Positions 1 to 8,868 of a DNA stretch of 64,000 bases are shown here, one piece after another. A program made the position numbers and the translations under genes. Positions within the stretch are counted from its first letter, which is position 1. Each line of letters begins with the position of its first letter. The notes under the pieces were generated by a model, which saw only the letters and a program-made list of their open reading frames with translations, did not search any database and was not told where the DNA came from. Source of the stretch: Candidatus Sulfotelmatobacter sp. (lineage in GTDB: Bacteria > Acidobacteriota > Terriglobia > Terriglobales > Acidobacteriaceae); assembly GCA_025462865.1 (NCBI GenBank), contig JAOAPI010000177.1, positions 1 through 64,000 of the forward strand, given 5' to 3'.

Positions 1-2
1 AG

Positions 3-191
3 TTCACTATTGCCAGAGCGGATGAAGATCAACCTGGACATCTGCCGCAACCTCATCTCGGAAGGTTTCCCAGCTATGAAGCGGCCGCAAACGAGGCGAC
101 GTACCTCAACCAGCTGAACGGCCTCGATCAGAAGACGGCCTTTGGTATTGTTGCTTCCACAATCCGCGAACAGCATCGGCGCGAGGCTTAG
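3..191 (+). CDS. C-terminal fragment of an unidentified protein (cut by window edge)
   Basis: Frame 3 is open from the first base and ends in TAG at 189-191. The last 62 residues are hydrophilic and helix-prone, ending in AFGIVASTIREQHRREA. The other two forward frames stop sooner (at about 26 and 114), and the residue composition looks coding. I do not recognise the family. The next gene starts about 100 bases later, so they may be co-transcribed. The missing 5' end prevents any functional call. Confidence 0.45.
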   Translation, partial: FTIARADEDQPGHLPQPHLGRFPSYEAAANEATYLNQLNGLDQKTAFGIVASTIREQHRREA

Positions 192-288
192 CCGGCAACG
201 CAGTACTTCCTTCCCATTCCGCTTTGATTGGAAAACAGCCTCTTCTTCCATACCCGGTACGACGCAATCACAGAAACAGGAGAACTTA

Positions 289-2484
289 ATGTCAACTCTC
301 TACTCTTTATTGATAGAGACGCTGATCGGCTTGTTCAAGGACGCCGGATTCGAAATGCCGGAGGACATGAACGAAACCCAACGCGAAGAGTTCGCATTCC
401 ACGCGCTTGAGTATTGCAAGTTGCTGCCAAGCGACGAATACGAACGTCTTACCGCCGCAGCACACTCCGTAGTCAGTGCCTGGGAAACCAGTAAGCTCGC
501 GGAATGTGTTCGTGGCTTAGATCAGGCGCTGAAAGCAACGGCCGGCGAGACCACTACCCCTCGGGTGTTCATCATTTGTCAGGGTGGGCTGGTTCAAGAG
601 GTAGTCGGACTTTCGAAACAAGCTTATGAGATCTGCGACACCGACGCTTTTGAAGACACCAGCTCCGATGAAGCCAAGCGGTACTTCGAGAAGCTCAGCC
701 CGGAGCTTCAGACATGGTTGCGGGCCAGTCACTGGCGGCAGGCTTTGCCGGTTTCCTTGCGAAATGACCCCATTGCGAGCGAGGGCAATATGAAAGATGA
801 AGTAATTGAAGGCAGCCTCGATATTGGCTTGCTAGAAAAAGCCGACCGGGTTTTTGATAACGACAACGGGAGCGTGTTTGTCGAGCTTTTGCAGAACGCT
901 CGACGGGCAGGAGCAAAGTCGGTTGCCGTCTCGATCCAAGAAACGGGCCGCACTCCCGGCGAGTGTCAGGTAACTGTTCACGACGATGGCGCCGGTATAG
1001 ATAAATTCCAGAACCTGGTGACACTCGGAAAGAGCGGGTGGGACAACGATACAAAGAGAACCGAAGATCCCGCCGGCATGGGGTTTTTCGCGCTCTGCCT
1101 GTCGGGAGTAGAAGTCGCGAGTGGCCATCGCTCGGTGACGGTTACGAGGGAGGTCTTTCTCGGTAAAGCGAAGGCACAAACTCAAACCAGCGCTGCTTAT
1201 GTGAGCGGTACACGTTTGCGCTTCGTACGCCAATCAGACAAAAGGGCCCTAGCCCGGACGCTTGAAGATGTAACTGAATTTTATCCTCTCGAAGTACGGC
1301 TCGATGGAGTCCTACTGCCAAGTCATGATTTCTTGGATGGTGCCATTCATCGAGAAATCATTGACGGTGTGGAGGTAGGATTCGCGACGGAATTCGTACA
1401 TCCCACTACCTGCGTCGATGCCAACTGGAACTTTTACGGACTGACCATTCGGCATGCGTTTCCGGATATCTACGGGATCGTCCGTCAGAACGAGAACCGA
1501 GCTTTGGCGCTTCGTGCAAGGTTTAACGTTATAGAAACCGGTCGTATCACTCTCAAGCTGCCCGACCGAAGCAGCGTGGTGAAAGATGACTTCCTCAAGC
1601 AATTTGAGCAAAAGGCGTTAGCTGCTGCATATCGTTGCTTCCAAAAAGAGTCCTGTCACGTGCTTGCGTTCAAAAACTGGCAAGAAGCTCATGACCTTGG
1701 GATCGTCTTGCCTGAAGCAGCCAGCTTACTCGCCACGTGGGCCGCGCCGCCGGCGGACGACTCTGCGGAACCGCTTTTCGGCGACCGAGTAACCGGTGTT
1801 GTGCCGGATCTGAGACGAGCGATCATTGTGCAGTACGACTTGCCGAACGCACACACACTCCAGGGTGCGCTGCATTCCGGTGCAATACTTGAGAACGATC
1901 TCTACACCGAGGATCCTCGCTATTCCGGATATTCATGGTATGACGCGTTGCCTCGCCTGATCGATACCGCCATTCGCGTTGACGGGATGCCTTGGGACGA
2001 GTCCCCACAGTTCACATCAGAGAATCGCCCCTTCAAAATCGAGGTAGTTCTTACCCTATCGCAGCGGGGCCAAAGCGACCGTTTCGTTGCTTTACCGGCG
2101 CAAATTCACGTGGATTCCCAAGAGGTAAATTCCGCGAGCTTCGTGGCAGTGAAGCCAAGTCCATGGGACAAGGACAACAGTTCTGGTCCCTTTCCTTTGC
2201 GCGAATTCATCGTTTGGGCGACATTTCGCTCTTCTGATGACTGGGAGAACGACAGCTGGCAAACCCAACTTGACCAGTATCAAGAGCAGGTCGAGGAGGA
2301 ACTCAATGAATATTTCCGAGGACCTCGCGCGAACCTGCTTGTCCTTCTTAAGAAACTGAGTTTAGATGCAAATGGTCTTGCGGGTCGCGCCGGTGTCACC
2401 GAAATGACTCTCCGGCGTGCTGCACCTAATTCCCACGAGTGGGACATCCAGCTCTCGGGTGCAAACGGCTTAATCGAATCGTAA
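289..2484 (+). CDS. GHKL (Hsp90/histidine-kinase/MORC-like) ATPase, function unknown
   Basis: A 731-residue cytoplasmic protein with a GHKL ATP-binding fold. Visible motifs are the N-box ELLQNARRAG (about 199-208), the G1 box DDGAGI (232-237) and the G2 box DPAGMGFF (260-267). I chose ATG 289 because AGGAG lies six bases upstream; an in-frame start at 142 has no such site and overlaps the preceding gene. The first ~190 residues and the long C-terminal part (about 300-731) match nothing I can name, and there is no phosphoacceptor, HAMP or receiver domain, so it is not an ordinary sensor kinase. Stand-alone GHKL ATPases of this layout occur in mobile and defence islands, but a defence role here is only an inference. 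Confidence 0.75.
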   Translation: MSTLYSLLIETLIGLFKDAGFEMPEDMNETQREEFAFHALEYCKLLPSDEYERLTAAAHSVVSAWETSKLAECVRGLDQALKATAGETTTPRVFIICQGGLVQEVVGLSKQAYEICDTDAFEDTSSDEAKRYFEKLSPELQTWLRASHWRQALPVSLRNDPIASEGNMKDEVIEGSLDIGLLEKADRVFDNDNGSVFVELLQNARRAGAKSVAVSIQETGRTPGECQVTVHDDGAGIDKFQNLVTLGKSGWDNDTKRTEDPAGMGFFALCLSGVEVASGHRSVTVTREVFLGKAKAQTQTSAAYVSGTRLRFVRQSDKRALARTLEDVTEFYPLEVRLDGVLLPSHDFLDGAIHREIIDGVEVGFATEFVHPTTCVDANWNFYGLTIRHAFPDIYGIVRQNENRALALRARFNVIETGRITLKLPDRSSVVKDDFLKQFEQKALAAAYRCFQKESCHVLAFKNWQEAHDLGIVLPEAASLLATWAAPPADDSAEPLFGDRVTGVVPDLRRAIIVQYDLPNAHTLQGALHSGAILENDLYTEDPRYSGYSWYDALPRLIDTAIRVDGMPWDESPQFTSENRPFKIEVVLTLSQRGQSDRFVALPAQIHVDSQEVNSASFVAVKPSPWDKDNSSGPFPLREFIVWATFRSSDDWENDSWQTQLDQYQEQVEEELNEYFRGPRANLLVLLKKLSLDANGLAGRAGVTEMTLRRAAPNSHEWDIQLSGANGLIES

Positions 2485-2716
2485 AAAAGCCTATTGCTCT
2501 CTTAACGGGCGTGGCAGCTTCTCCATACGTCTGCGGTTGAAACCCAGAGAAGGAGGCCGTGTGACTTCGTCCATTGGACGATATCGAGTCGCTGATGGGA
2601 CATCAGAGCCCTCGAACCAGAATGGCGGAAGGCTGTAGACACAGGCAGAAACTTGTGTTCTACGTCGATTAATGGCGATTGACGTCGACGTGTCATTCGG
2701 CTCTATAATCCGGCAC

Positions 2717-3208
2717 ATGAAGCGAGGGTTCGCGATTGTTGTCATCGCTGTGCTCGCCATTGGAACACTCTCATGCACTTCTTCAAAATCAACACCCGCC
2801 GCGACTCCCGCCGTTGCGAAACCAACCCTCCCCAAAGATGAGCAAGGAAACGATCTGCTCATGCCGGAAATTGTTCGCGCTGAGCAGGTACAGACCGACA
2901 ATCACGGCGTGAAGACCATCACTGTCGGAAACGCGAACGGCGAGTATGTTCTCTCGTGCAACATGAAGGCGGACAATTGCATGACGCCGATGCCGGAAAA
3001 GGACTACTACGTGTTTAACAAGAAGACGAAGTGGAAGTTCTCCGGTTCAACTGGCTACGTCACATTGGCATGGTTGCAGGGTTGGTCAGTCTCGTACCCG
3101 AATGGAGAAAACATCGCGCTTATCCCATCTGCGGGCGGGGCGTCCGACGAGGTTGGAATGTATTGGCTCAATTCTTGGTCGGCTGAAGCGAAGACTGGAA
3201 AGCAATAA
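2717..3208 (+). CDS. Small putative lipoprotein
   Basis: A 163-residue protein starting MKRGFAIVVIAVLAIGTLSC. The hydrophobic segment ends in a lipobox (GTLSC), so signal peptidase II processing and lipid attachment at Cys20 are expected. A Ser/Thr/Ala/Pro-rich linker follows and then a ~110-residue domain with two further cysteines (SCNMKADNC). ATG 2717 places the signal peptide at the N-terminus, whereas an upstream in-frame ATG at 2672 would bury it. The family is not one I can name. The gene stands alone, 230 bases after the ATPase gene. Confidence 0.65.
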   Translation: MKRGFAIVVIAVLAIGTLSCTSSKSTPAATPAVAKPTLPKDEQGNDLLMPEIVRAEQVQTDNHGVKTITVGNANGEYVLSCNMKADNCMTPMPEKDYYVFNKKTKWKFSGSTGYVTLAWLQGWSVSYPNGENIALIPSAGGASDEVGMYWLNSWSAEAKTGKQ

Positions 3209-3452
3209 CTGGAGCGACAATGAAGTACAAAGAACCCGTACTGTTCTGTGCAGGGTTGCAAGGGGTTGTTGAGATCGCGGCTTCGGGGGAACACTCCATC
3301 TGTTCTTAGTCGAGTGCCGATTGAATGTGCTACTCCGCGGCAACTTGACCTCGATATCGCTTTTGCTTGCGCGCGTACGCACAATCTGGCGACAACTCTG
3401 ACAAGCTGTTCTTGTACAATCCTTATCCGCGAAATCTGAAAGGTAGGCGGAT

Positions 3453-3860
3453 ATGAACTGGAAGTTAATACTTCAACTCTCTTTGTTCGGGTTAGCGATG
3501 GGAATCGCGACAGTGTTTCTCATTCCTTCGAATATTGAGCCGGCTTTTTGGCTTGCCATCTTCTTAGTGTGTGCTTACTTTATTTCCCAACGGACAGGGA
3601 GGCCATTTTTCCACGGTCTCTTGCTCGGCCTCGCAAACTCGGTATGGATCACAGCTTCGCACATACTTTTCTTCGATCAGTACATTGCACACCATCCGCG
3701 AGAAGCGGCGATGATGAGTTCGATGCCATTGCCGGATTCTCCGAGACTGATGATGGCCCTTACAGGTCCGGTTGTGGGCCTCGTGTCCGGCGGAATCATC
3801 GGTCTAATCGCGATAGCCGCCCGCAAGTTATTAAAACGTCCCAGCCGCAACACTGCCTAA
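3453..3860 (+). CDS. Small integral membrane protein, unknown function
   Basis: A 135-residue protein with four hydrophobic stretches at roughly 7-25, 31-46, 54-73 and 100-125, and a basic C-terminus (KLLKRPSRNTA), so the tail is probably cytoplasmic. AGGTAGGCGG stands just upstream of ATG 3453. No catalytic motif is visible. The 245 bases before it contain no convincing gene, so it is likely monocistronic. Confidence 0.6.
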   Translation: MNWKLILQLSLFGLAMGIATVFLIPSNIEPAFWLAIFLVCAYFISQRTGRPFFHGLLLGLANSVWITASHILFFDQYIAHHPREAAMMSSMPLPDSPRLMMALTGPVVGLVSGGIIGLIAIAARKLLKRPSRNTA

Positions 3861-3948
3861 TGGCTGTCTTGCCAGTCGCAATGCTGATGGATTGCCGCCG
3901 AGCGAAAATTCCAGAGCCCGGCAGGCTACGGAGCTTGCCGGGCCCATT

Positions 3949-4887
3949 TTAGAAGTTAGGCTTTGCGATGAAGCCGTGCATCACACCAGTGGAATCCGTG
4001 TAAACCCCAGCTATCCATCGCAAATCATTCAGCCCCATGGGATAGGTGGCCTTAGCAGTAGGATACGCAACCGAGATGAATCTGGGCTTGCGTTCCGTCG
4101 CGTCATTCGTGCCTTCGTTGGATTCGATGCGCTTGGCAAACCAGCCCTTCCCGCTCGCGAAGTAGCCAATGACATCTGAGTTGGAGTTCACAGCATTACA
4201 ATTTGTATCTGTTGTCACCGGATAAAAATCATCAACGGTTGCACTTTTGAACCAGGCGCTAACGAAGTCGTGGTAGAAGTTTGTCCCGCTGAGAAAACCA
4301 TTGTTGGAGATTCCGTTTACTGACCAGCAGCAAGTGCCGGAAACCGTGTCGCCTGGGTTCATGTTGCTGAAGGTTCCGTTTTGCCATACCCAACCACCGC
4401 TGCCCTGTGGATCGCCGAAAAACCAGAGTCCCCCAACAACAGTGAGGGCTTTATTCACCCCGAATGCCACGGTGTGCAAGTCAGAATTGCCCCCGGCACC
4501 CGGAGCATTGAGTAGCGTCACGACATTCGTATGCAACCAGAGAAATGCGTGTTCGCTTCCATCGTTGAGCTGGGTGACGCCCACAAGATCGCCGTAGTCG
4601 TTTACTCCCAGAATAGCGGTGCTGATTGAATTTGGAACCATGAGCTTAATGATTGTTCCGTTGACCATTTTGAAGCCTTGAACGGTGCAGTTCGGGAATT
4701 GAACTTCTCCCGTCGGTTCCTTGCAGGAATTGGTTGCGTAATAGAAGCCCACCACCTCACCGCTGTTGTTGATCCCACGCGCTTCGGTTGCAACAGCCCC
4801 GGGGACATTGATTGGAGCATAGGTAAAGGTTTGGGCTAATAAAGCTGAAGGTAGAGCTAGAACAACTGCGAGTACGAAACGGCGCAT
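3949..4887 (-). CDS. Secreted HAF-repeat protein
   Basis: A 312-residue exported protein beginning MRRFVLAVVLALPSALLAQ, a clear signal peptide with cleavage expected after ALLAQ. The mature part carries about six HAF-type repeats, each with a core like GINNSGEVVGFY, GVNDYGDLVGVT, AVNSNSDVIGYF or GLNDLRWIAGVY, spaced 40-50 residues apart and usually followed by HAFLW or HGFI. HAF repeats form small beta-rich units in extracellular proteins and are abundant in Acidobacteriota. ATG 4887 is preceded by AGGAG, while an in-frame start at 4944 would add 19 residues before the signal peptide. Function is unknown, probably structural or binding. Confidence 0.8.
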   Translation of the reverse strand: MRRFVLAVVLALPSALLAQTFTYAPINVPGAVATEARGINNSGEVVGFYYATNSCKEPTGEVQFPNCTVQGFKMVNGTIIKLMVPNSISTAILGVNDYGDLVGVTQLNDGSEHAFLWLHTNVVTLLNAPGAGGNSDLHTVAFGVNKALTVVGGLWFFGDPQGSGGWVWQNGTFSNMNPGDTVSGTCCWSVNGISNNGFLSGTNFYHDFVSAWFKSATVDDFYPVTTDTNCNAVNSNSDVIGYFASGKGWFAKRIESNEGTNDATERKPRFISVAYPTAKATYPMGLNDLRWIAGVYTDSTGVMHGFIAKPNF

Positions 4888-5037
4888 CTGTGATCTCCTG
4901 TCGAGGAGAGTGAATCTCTCCTGTCGAGCGAAATAGATGCGCAACTCAGGATGTAGTTGTCCTTGCGATTTGTCAAAACTCCCACCAGCAAGAGAAAGAA
5001 CCGTATAGCTCCTAAGGCAGCTCGGGATTATGACGGA

Positions 5038-5067
5038 AGCTACATATATGAGATATAGCTTTAAGAA
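5038..5067. repeat. AT-rich palindromic repeat, copy 1
   Basis: The sequence reads AGCTACATATATGAGATATAGC then TTTAAGAA. It closely matches 5434-5467, allowing two short gaps. Both copies are bounded by AGCTA and TAGCT, forming a short inverted repeat around an AT-rich centre. Each copy lies upstream of a small plus-strand gene, so they may be promoter or operator elements. Confidence 0.4.
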
Positions 5068-5173
5068 GTGGCGATCCTGAATTACAACCGCTACTTAAAG
5101 AGCTGGCGATCCAACCAGAGGGCGAATACGAGATCAGCGTGTGGGAGGACGACGGCGGAAGGTGCAGTAGATC

Positions 5174-5374
5174 ATGGACTCCCGCGAATTTAAAACCCGT
5201 CATGCTGTCACGTGCAGCATCTGTGGGGTTGGGATTGGAGAAGCCTGCCGCGCCGGGATCCAAGCCTACGATCCGCGCCGCGTCGAGGAAGACCTTCGCC
5301 GCCCGCTGAATCGCGTCCACAATGAGCGCAGAGCAGCGTGGCAGGAATTGCGACGGAAACAGAAGGCTCAATAA
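5174..5374 (+). CDS. Small zinc-ribbon-like protein
   Basis: A 66-residue basic protein. It has a Cys-rich start (CSICGVGIGEACR) of the type CxxCxxxxGxxCR followed by a helical Arg/Glu-rich part ending RRKQKAQ. The pattern resembles a small zinc-binding family common in phages and accessory regions of soil bacteria. The possible ribosome site GGAAGGTG is about 12 bases upstream of ATG 5174. It lies between the two AT-rich repeats. Role unknown. Confidence 0.5.
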   Translation: MDSREFKTRHAVTCSICGVGIGEACRAGIQAYDPRRVEEDLRRPLNRVHNERRAAWQELRRKQKAQ

Positions 5375-5433
5375 AGAAACTCACCCGCTCTCAAATTGTC
5401 TCCACAAAAAAAAGAAATATCTGAATTGCTGAA

Positions 5434-5467
5434 AGCTAATTACGTATATGATATATAGCTTTTAGAA
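5434..5467. repeat. AT-rich palindromic repeat, copy 2
   Basis: Second copy of the element at 5038-5067, centred on TACGTATATGATATATAGC and flanked by AGCTA and TAGCT. It lies 41 bases before the small gene at 5508. The 59 bases between the previous gene and this repeat are A-rich. Confidence 0.4.
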
Positions 5468-5507
5468 TTTGTCACCGTAATGTAACGAATGTCCAGGAGA
5501 TGTAACT

Positions 5508-5663
5508 ATGTCCGCCAAACTGCCAAAACTTCCATATAAGCCTGTCGATTTTGTCCCCGCGGTACTGCCATTCACAATTGCCTTCCGCTTTGGCCGGTGG
5601 GTGGCGTGGGTGTTGGTCGGAAAGCGCAGAGCAGAGCGCAGCGCCCTCAATAAAGCACGCTAG
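5508..5663 (+). CDS. 51-residue membrane-associated small protein
   Basis: ATG 5508 has a strong AGGAGATG ribosome site. The product has a polar start (MSAKLPKLPYKPVDF), a hydrophobic centre from about residue 16 to 38, and a basic tail ending RRAERSALNKAR. It is probably a single-pass or membrane-surface peptide with the tail in the cytoplasm. Its short length and lone position leave the function open. Confidence 0.5.
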   Translation: MSAKLPKLPYKPVDFVPAVLPFTIAFRFGRWVAWVLVGKRRAERSALNKAR

Positions 5664-5709
5664 TTTCACATCACCGAGTCCGATGAAGGTCCAGGTTTAA
5701 TCGAGATAT

Positions 5710-6816
5710 TTAGTCTCGCTCTCGGCGTGTCCGACGTCCTTCCCGCTGACGTACGCTGGTCGCCCAACTCAATAGATCATTTAGTGGCATGAAATTCAAA
5801 ATACGTTCCGGCTGGATTTCCTCCAATAGCGCGGAGGCCAGTCCGAATTCGATGAATCTCAGCTGCAAGGGATCGTGTGAATCGGTGCCAAGCGAAATTC
5901 GGCAACCTGCCTTTTTGGCCAGTTTTACCAGGTCCAAACTCAAGTCTTGTCTGTCAGGGTAACTGTCTATCTCCACTGCCTTGTCAAGTTCAGCTGCAAC
6001 GTCGAATACGCGTTGCCATTGAGCTTCGAGACCGGGACGGAAGTTATAAATCCGTCCGCGAGGATGCCCCAGGATCTGAATGGTTGGGTTTTTCAGAGCG
6101 GTGATGTAGCGAGCCGTTTGATCTTCTTTTCTGCGTAAAGCCGAGTGGAAACAACCAAGCACGACATCCAACCGTCGCAGGGATTTGTCATCCATGTCGC
6201 CTTTGCCGTGCGGATCGAGGTTTAGTTCAATCGAACGCAGCACACGAAACGAATTGCCGTTAGCTTTTAATTTCGCGTTGACATTGGCAATCTCTGTTTC
6301 TTGTTGGCGCAGCTGGTTTTCATCAATGCCTCCTGCGATCTTCAACCCCTTGGAGTGGTCGGTGATGGCAATGTATTCGTACCCTCTTTGAACGGCGGCG
6401 TTGGCCATCTCCTCGATCGTGCCGGAGCCGTCGCTCCAGACAGTATGCATCTGTAAATCGCCTTTCAACCTACTTCCCCAGGAGGGCTTCTTGACTAGGA
6501 CCGAGCGAGCCTCGGGTAGAGTAAGGAAACTGCATCGTATCTTCGGAACATCAGGAACCAAGGGCGGAGCTTCGATCCACTCACGAATCAGCCTGCTCAG
6601 ATGAGGACCAACTCCGGGCAATTCTGTCAGCGAACGCCTTTCCGCCAGTAAAATCGCGGCTTCTTCGGGCCAAAGGATTGCCTTACGCGACGCGCGACGG
6701 AGAGCCTTTTGGAGTGGCATTTTGGCGCCTTCAGCCGCAACTGCTAGCAGTTCGGCAATGGCGGAATTCGTCAGAAAACCATTTTCTACGACAGTGTGAA
6801 TTTTATTTTTCGTCAC
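5710..6816 (-). CDS. PHP-domain phosphoesterase with PolX-like helix-hairpin-helix, polymerase domain absent
   Basis: A 368-residue protein. Residues ~10-85 form a helix-hairpin-helix DNA-binding unit of the DNA polymerase X type (ELPGVGPHLSRLIREW). Residues ~118-340 form a PHP metal-dependent phosphoesterase: GDLQMHTVWSDG supplies the first metal ligands, AITDHS the next, IELNL and GCFHSAL follow, then LGHPRGR and GTDSHDP. In bacterial PolX the order is HhH, palm/fingers polymerase, then PHP. Here the nucleotidyltransferase core is missing. That suggests a nuclease or end-processing enzyme without gap filling. The Ku and ligase genes on the opposite strand 1.2-2.9 kb away support a role in DNA end repair, by inference. 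Confidence 0.85.
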   Translation of the reverse strand: MTKNKIHTVVENGFLTNSAIAELLAVAAEGAKMPLQKALRRASRKAILWPEEAAILLAERRSLTELPGVGPHLSRLIREWIEAPPLVPDVPKIRCSFLTLPEARSVLVKKPSWGSRLKGDLQMHTVWSDGSGTIEEMANAAVQRGYEYIAITDHSKGLKIAGGIDENQLRQQETEIANVNAKLKANGNSFRVLRSIELNLDPHGKGDMDDKSLRRLDVVLGCFHSALRRKEDQTARYITALKNPTIQILGHPRGRIYNFRPGLEAQWQRVFDVAAELDKAVEIDSYPDRQDLSLDLVKLAKKAGCRISLGTDSHDPLQLRFIEFGLASALLEEIQPERILNFMPLNDLLSWATSVRQREGRRTRRERD

Positions 6817-6958
6817 TGGAGTTCACACGACAACCTGATTTGAGATGCAGAATCCCGGCGAGGTGAGTTGGACACACGAGTGAAGTTCTAGGCACCTGGC
6901 TCCAAACCTGCGGCATAATACACTTGGAATTCAGATTGTGTCCGGACTGGCCATTTTG

Positions 6959-7288
6959 ATGAAGAAGTCCCTCAGGAAAAGGGTTACTCAGAAGCGGCAA
7001 TCGAAGACTCAATCTGCCACTCCGACTCTGTTAAAGGGTTGGCAGCAAGTTGCAGCTTTTTTGGGCCAGCCGATCAATGTGGCCCAACGGTGGGAGAAAA
7101 CTGGGATGCCCGTAAGCCGTAATGGCCGAGCTATCACCGCAACCCCAGACGAATTGAATCGTTGGCTTGGCCGCGAATCTGGTGAGCCCGTCCACGTGGC
7201 TACTGCCGATGCAGACCTTTCCGATGAATTGAAGCGCGGCCTGTCCTATGTCCGCCGTGAAACTCGATCCTCCCGCAGGCGATCATAA
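6959..7288 (+). CDS. Small helix-turn-helix DNA-binding protein
   Basis: A ~109-residue basic protein. Residues ~23-68 form an excisionase/MerR-like winged helix: LKGWQQVAAFLG, then VAQRWEKTGMPVSR, RAITATPDELNRWLG. The flanks are strongly basic (start KKSLRKRVTQKRQSK, end RRETRSSRRRS). This small family is common in Acidobacteriota. ATG 6959 is preferred over an upstream in-frame GTG at 6938, but neither has a clear ribosome site. It is the first plus-strand gene of the segment leading to Ku and ligase, and could regulate it or bind DNA ends. Confidence 0.6.
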   Translation: MKKSLRKRVTQKRQSKTQSATPTLLKGWQQVAAFLGQPINVAQRWEKTGMPVSRNGRAITATPDELNRWLGRESGEPVHVATADADLSDELKRGLSYVRRETRSSRRRS

Positions 7289-7342
7289 GGTCCACGAAGT
7301 ACGCAAGCATTCCTGGAACACTTCTTACTACTTACCTGAATT

Positions 7343-7570
7343 ATGTCCACCATTCCTCCCGTCAATGAAGACAATACGATTTCCGATGATGCGACCTGCC
7401 AGGAAGCGTCAATCTGGCCAAGCGTCATCTACGTCCCTTGCGGCGACCGCGCTGTTGCGATTGTGTATCAGCCCAAGGACCGTCGGTCGTATTACATGTG
7501 CGATTCTTGCACTGACCACAACGTGAAGAATCGCGGCGGTCAGCTGATCGCTCGCAAGCCTGCGTTATAA
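7343..7570 (+). CDS. Small hypothetical protein with CxxC motif
   Basis: A 75-residue acidic-to-neutral protein starting MSTIPPVNEDNTISDDATC. It has a CDSC motif near residue 53 and two other cysteines, so it may bind zinc. It lies 54 bases after the HTH gene on the same strand. No family recognised. Confidence 0.4.
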   Translation: MSTIPPVNEDNTISDDATCQEASIWPSVIYVPCGDRAVAIVYQPKDRRSYYMCDSCTDHNVKNRGGQLIARKPAL

Positions 7571-7633
7571 CAAATCTTCTTGGCGCAGTTTCGAACTCCT
7601 TCCTACAGCAGTAGCAGATCCAGGACCTACGAA

Positions 7634-7876
7634 ATGAAGAACAGTCCTCTCTCTGGCACTCTGCGAACCGATGGTTCCGATGAGCAATTGAAAGCCGCAG
7701 CAGCCGGTCTAACTGTGCGGGTCTACCGCTTGCAGGAACAGCTACGCAGACTGCCTCTTCACCCAAGTCAGCCATGGCTTCAGCGAGTGCGTGCCCACGA
7801 CGTCGAGGAGTTGTTCAAAGCTGCGCGTCGCGATCGCTGCCTCCCTCGCGTGAATCCTTGGGCTGCATGCAGTTAA
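7634..7876 (+). CDS. Possible small hypothetical protein
   Basis: An 80-residue reading frame from ATG 7634. The central part (about residues 18-60) looks like an amphipathic helix (EQLKAAAAGLTVRVYRLQEQL), and the tail is arginine- and cysteine-rich. It lies between two same-strand genes and fills an otherwise empty stretch, but other frames here are also open and no good ribosome site is visible. Treat as tentative. Confidence 0.25.
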   Translation: MKNSPLSGTLRTDGSDEQLKAAAAGLTVRVYRLQEQLRRLPLHPSQPWLQRVRAHDVEELFKAARRDRCLPRVNPWAACS

Positions 7877-8021
7877 CCCCCTCCCCCTTCGCCGGCAGTT
7901 GTGCGGTGATGCCTGGCGTGGATGGCTTGGCATCAGCGGTTGAGATGGCAAGCCTGCCACGGTGGGCATGAACCAGTTCAAAAACCGAACTTGCATAGCC
8001 ACACCGTGGGAGAAGTTCCTG

Positions 8022-8864
8022 ATGAAAAAAGCCAAACCGATCCAGCCCACTCTCGCGCCAGCGTTGGGCGGAAGCGACAAGACGCCACACAAAGTGTGGA
8101 CGGGAATGCTGACCTTTGGGCTGATCTCAATGCCCGTTTGTTTGATGACAGCGGCCGCCGAGGAGAAGATCAGCTTTAACCAGCTCCATGAGAAGTGCAA
8201 AGGACGAATCAAACAACAACTGCATTGTCCGGCGTGCGAAGAAGTGGTTCCGAAGACGGGGCTATTGAAGGGATTCGAATTCGAGAAGGGGCAATATCTA
8301 GTCATCACCGAGAAGGAGCTCACTGAATCGGAGCCAGCGGCCGCAAAGGTTCTGGAGCTTTCGGCGTTCGTGCCTGCGAACCAGCTCGATCCGATCTTCT
8401 TCGAATCGTGCTATTACCTCGCGCCTTTGGAGGGTGGCCAGAAGCCGTACGCGCTTGTACGCGAAGCTATGCTCCAGAGCAATTTGGTAGGCATAGCTCG
8501 CATCGTCAAGAACAGCCGCGAGCACATCTGTGTCGTTCGGCCGTATGGATCAGGGTTGATCATCCACACTCTCTACTGGATTAACGAGGTGAGGGGCATG
8601 GCATACCCCGCGCTTCCGGAAACTACTGAATCCGAATTGACGATGGCCAGGCAGTTGATCCAAATGCTCGCCGCCGATTGGGACCCCTCTCTATACAAAG
8701 ACAGCTACCGCGAAGCAGTCATGAACCTGATTGCCACGAAGCGAACCGGCGGGGAAGTCGTTCCGCACTCGCCTGCGATCACCGCTAACTCGAACGTCGT
8801 CGATTTCGCTGATGCGCTGAAGCAGTCCCTCGAAGCAATGAAGGCTAGGAAAGGAGCCGCATAA
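8022..8864 (+). CDS. ku: Ku-family DNA end-binding protein (NHEJ)
   Basis: A ~280-residue bacterial Ku. The family opening HKVWTGMLTFGLISMPVCLMTA is easily recognised, followed by the CxxC-containing segment (EKCKGRIKQQLHCPACEE), ITEKEL, and the core ending in EVRGMAYP and the DPSLYKDSYREAVMNLI helix. Ku forms a homodimeric ring that loads on double-strand ends and recruits a DNA ligase. ATG 8022 is chosen because GGAGAAG lies seven bases upstream; in-frame ATGs at 7962 and 7968 would add ~20 unconserved residues. The ligase gene starts four bases after the stop, so the two are clearly one operon. Confidence 0.93.
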   Translation: MKKAKPIQPTLAPALGGSDKTPHKVWTGMLTFGLISMPVCLMTAAAEEKISFNQLHEKCKGRIKQQLHCPACEEVVPKTGLLKGFEFEKGQYLVITEKELTESEPAAAKVLELSAFVPANQLDPIFFESCYYLAPLEGGQKPYALVREAMLQSNLVGIARIVKNSREHICVVRPYGSGLIIHTLYWINEVRGMAYPALPETTESELTMARQLIQMLAADWDPSLYKDSYREAVMNLIATKRTGGEVVPHSPAITANSNVVDFADALKQSLEAMKARKGAA

Positions 8865-8868
8865 ATCA

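Noticed and set aside
142-288. Upstream extension of the GHKL ATPase from position 142
   Set aside because: No ribosome site, overlaps the preceding frame, and unconserved residues; ATG 289 with AGGAG is better.
3248-3439. 63-residue plus-strand frame in the gap after the lipoprotein
   Set aside because: No start signal, no motif and competing open frames on the other strand.
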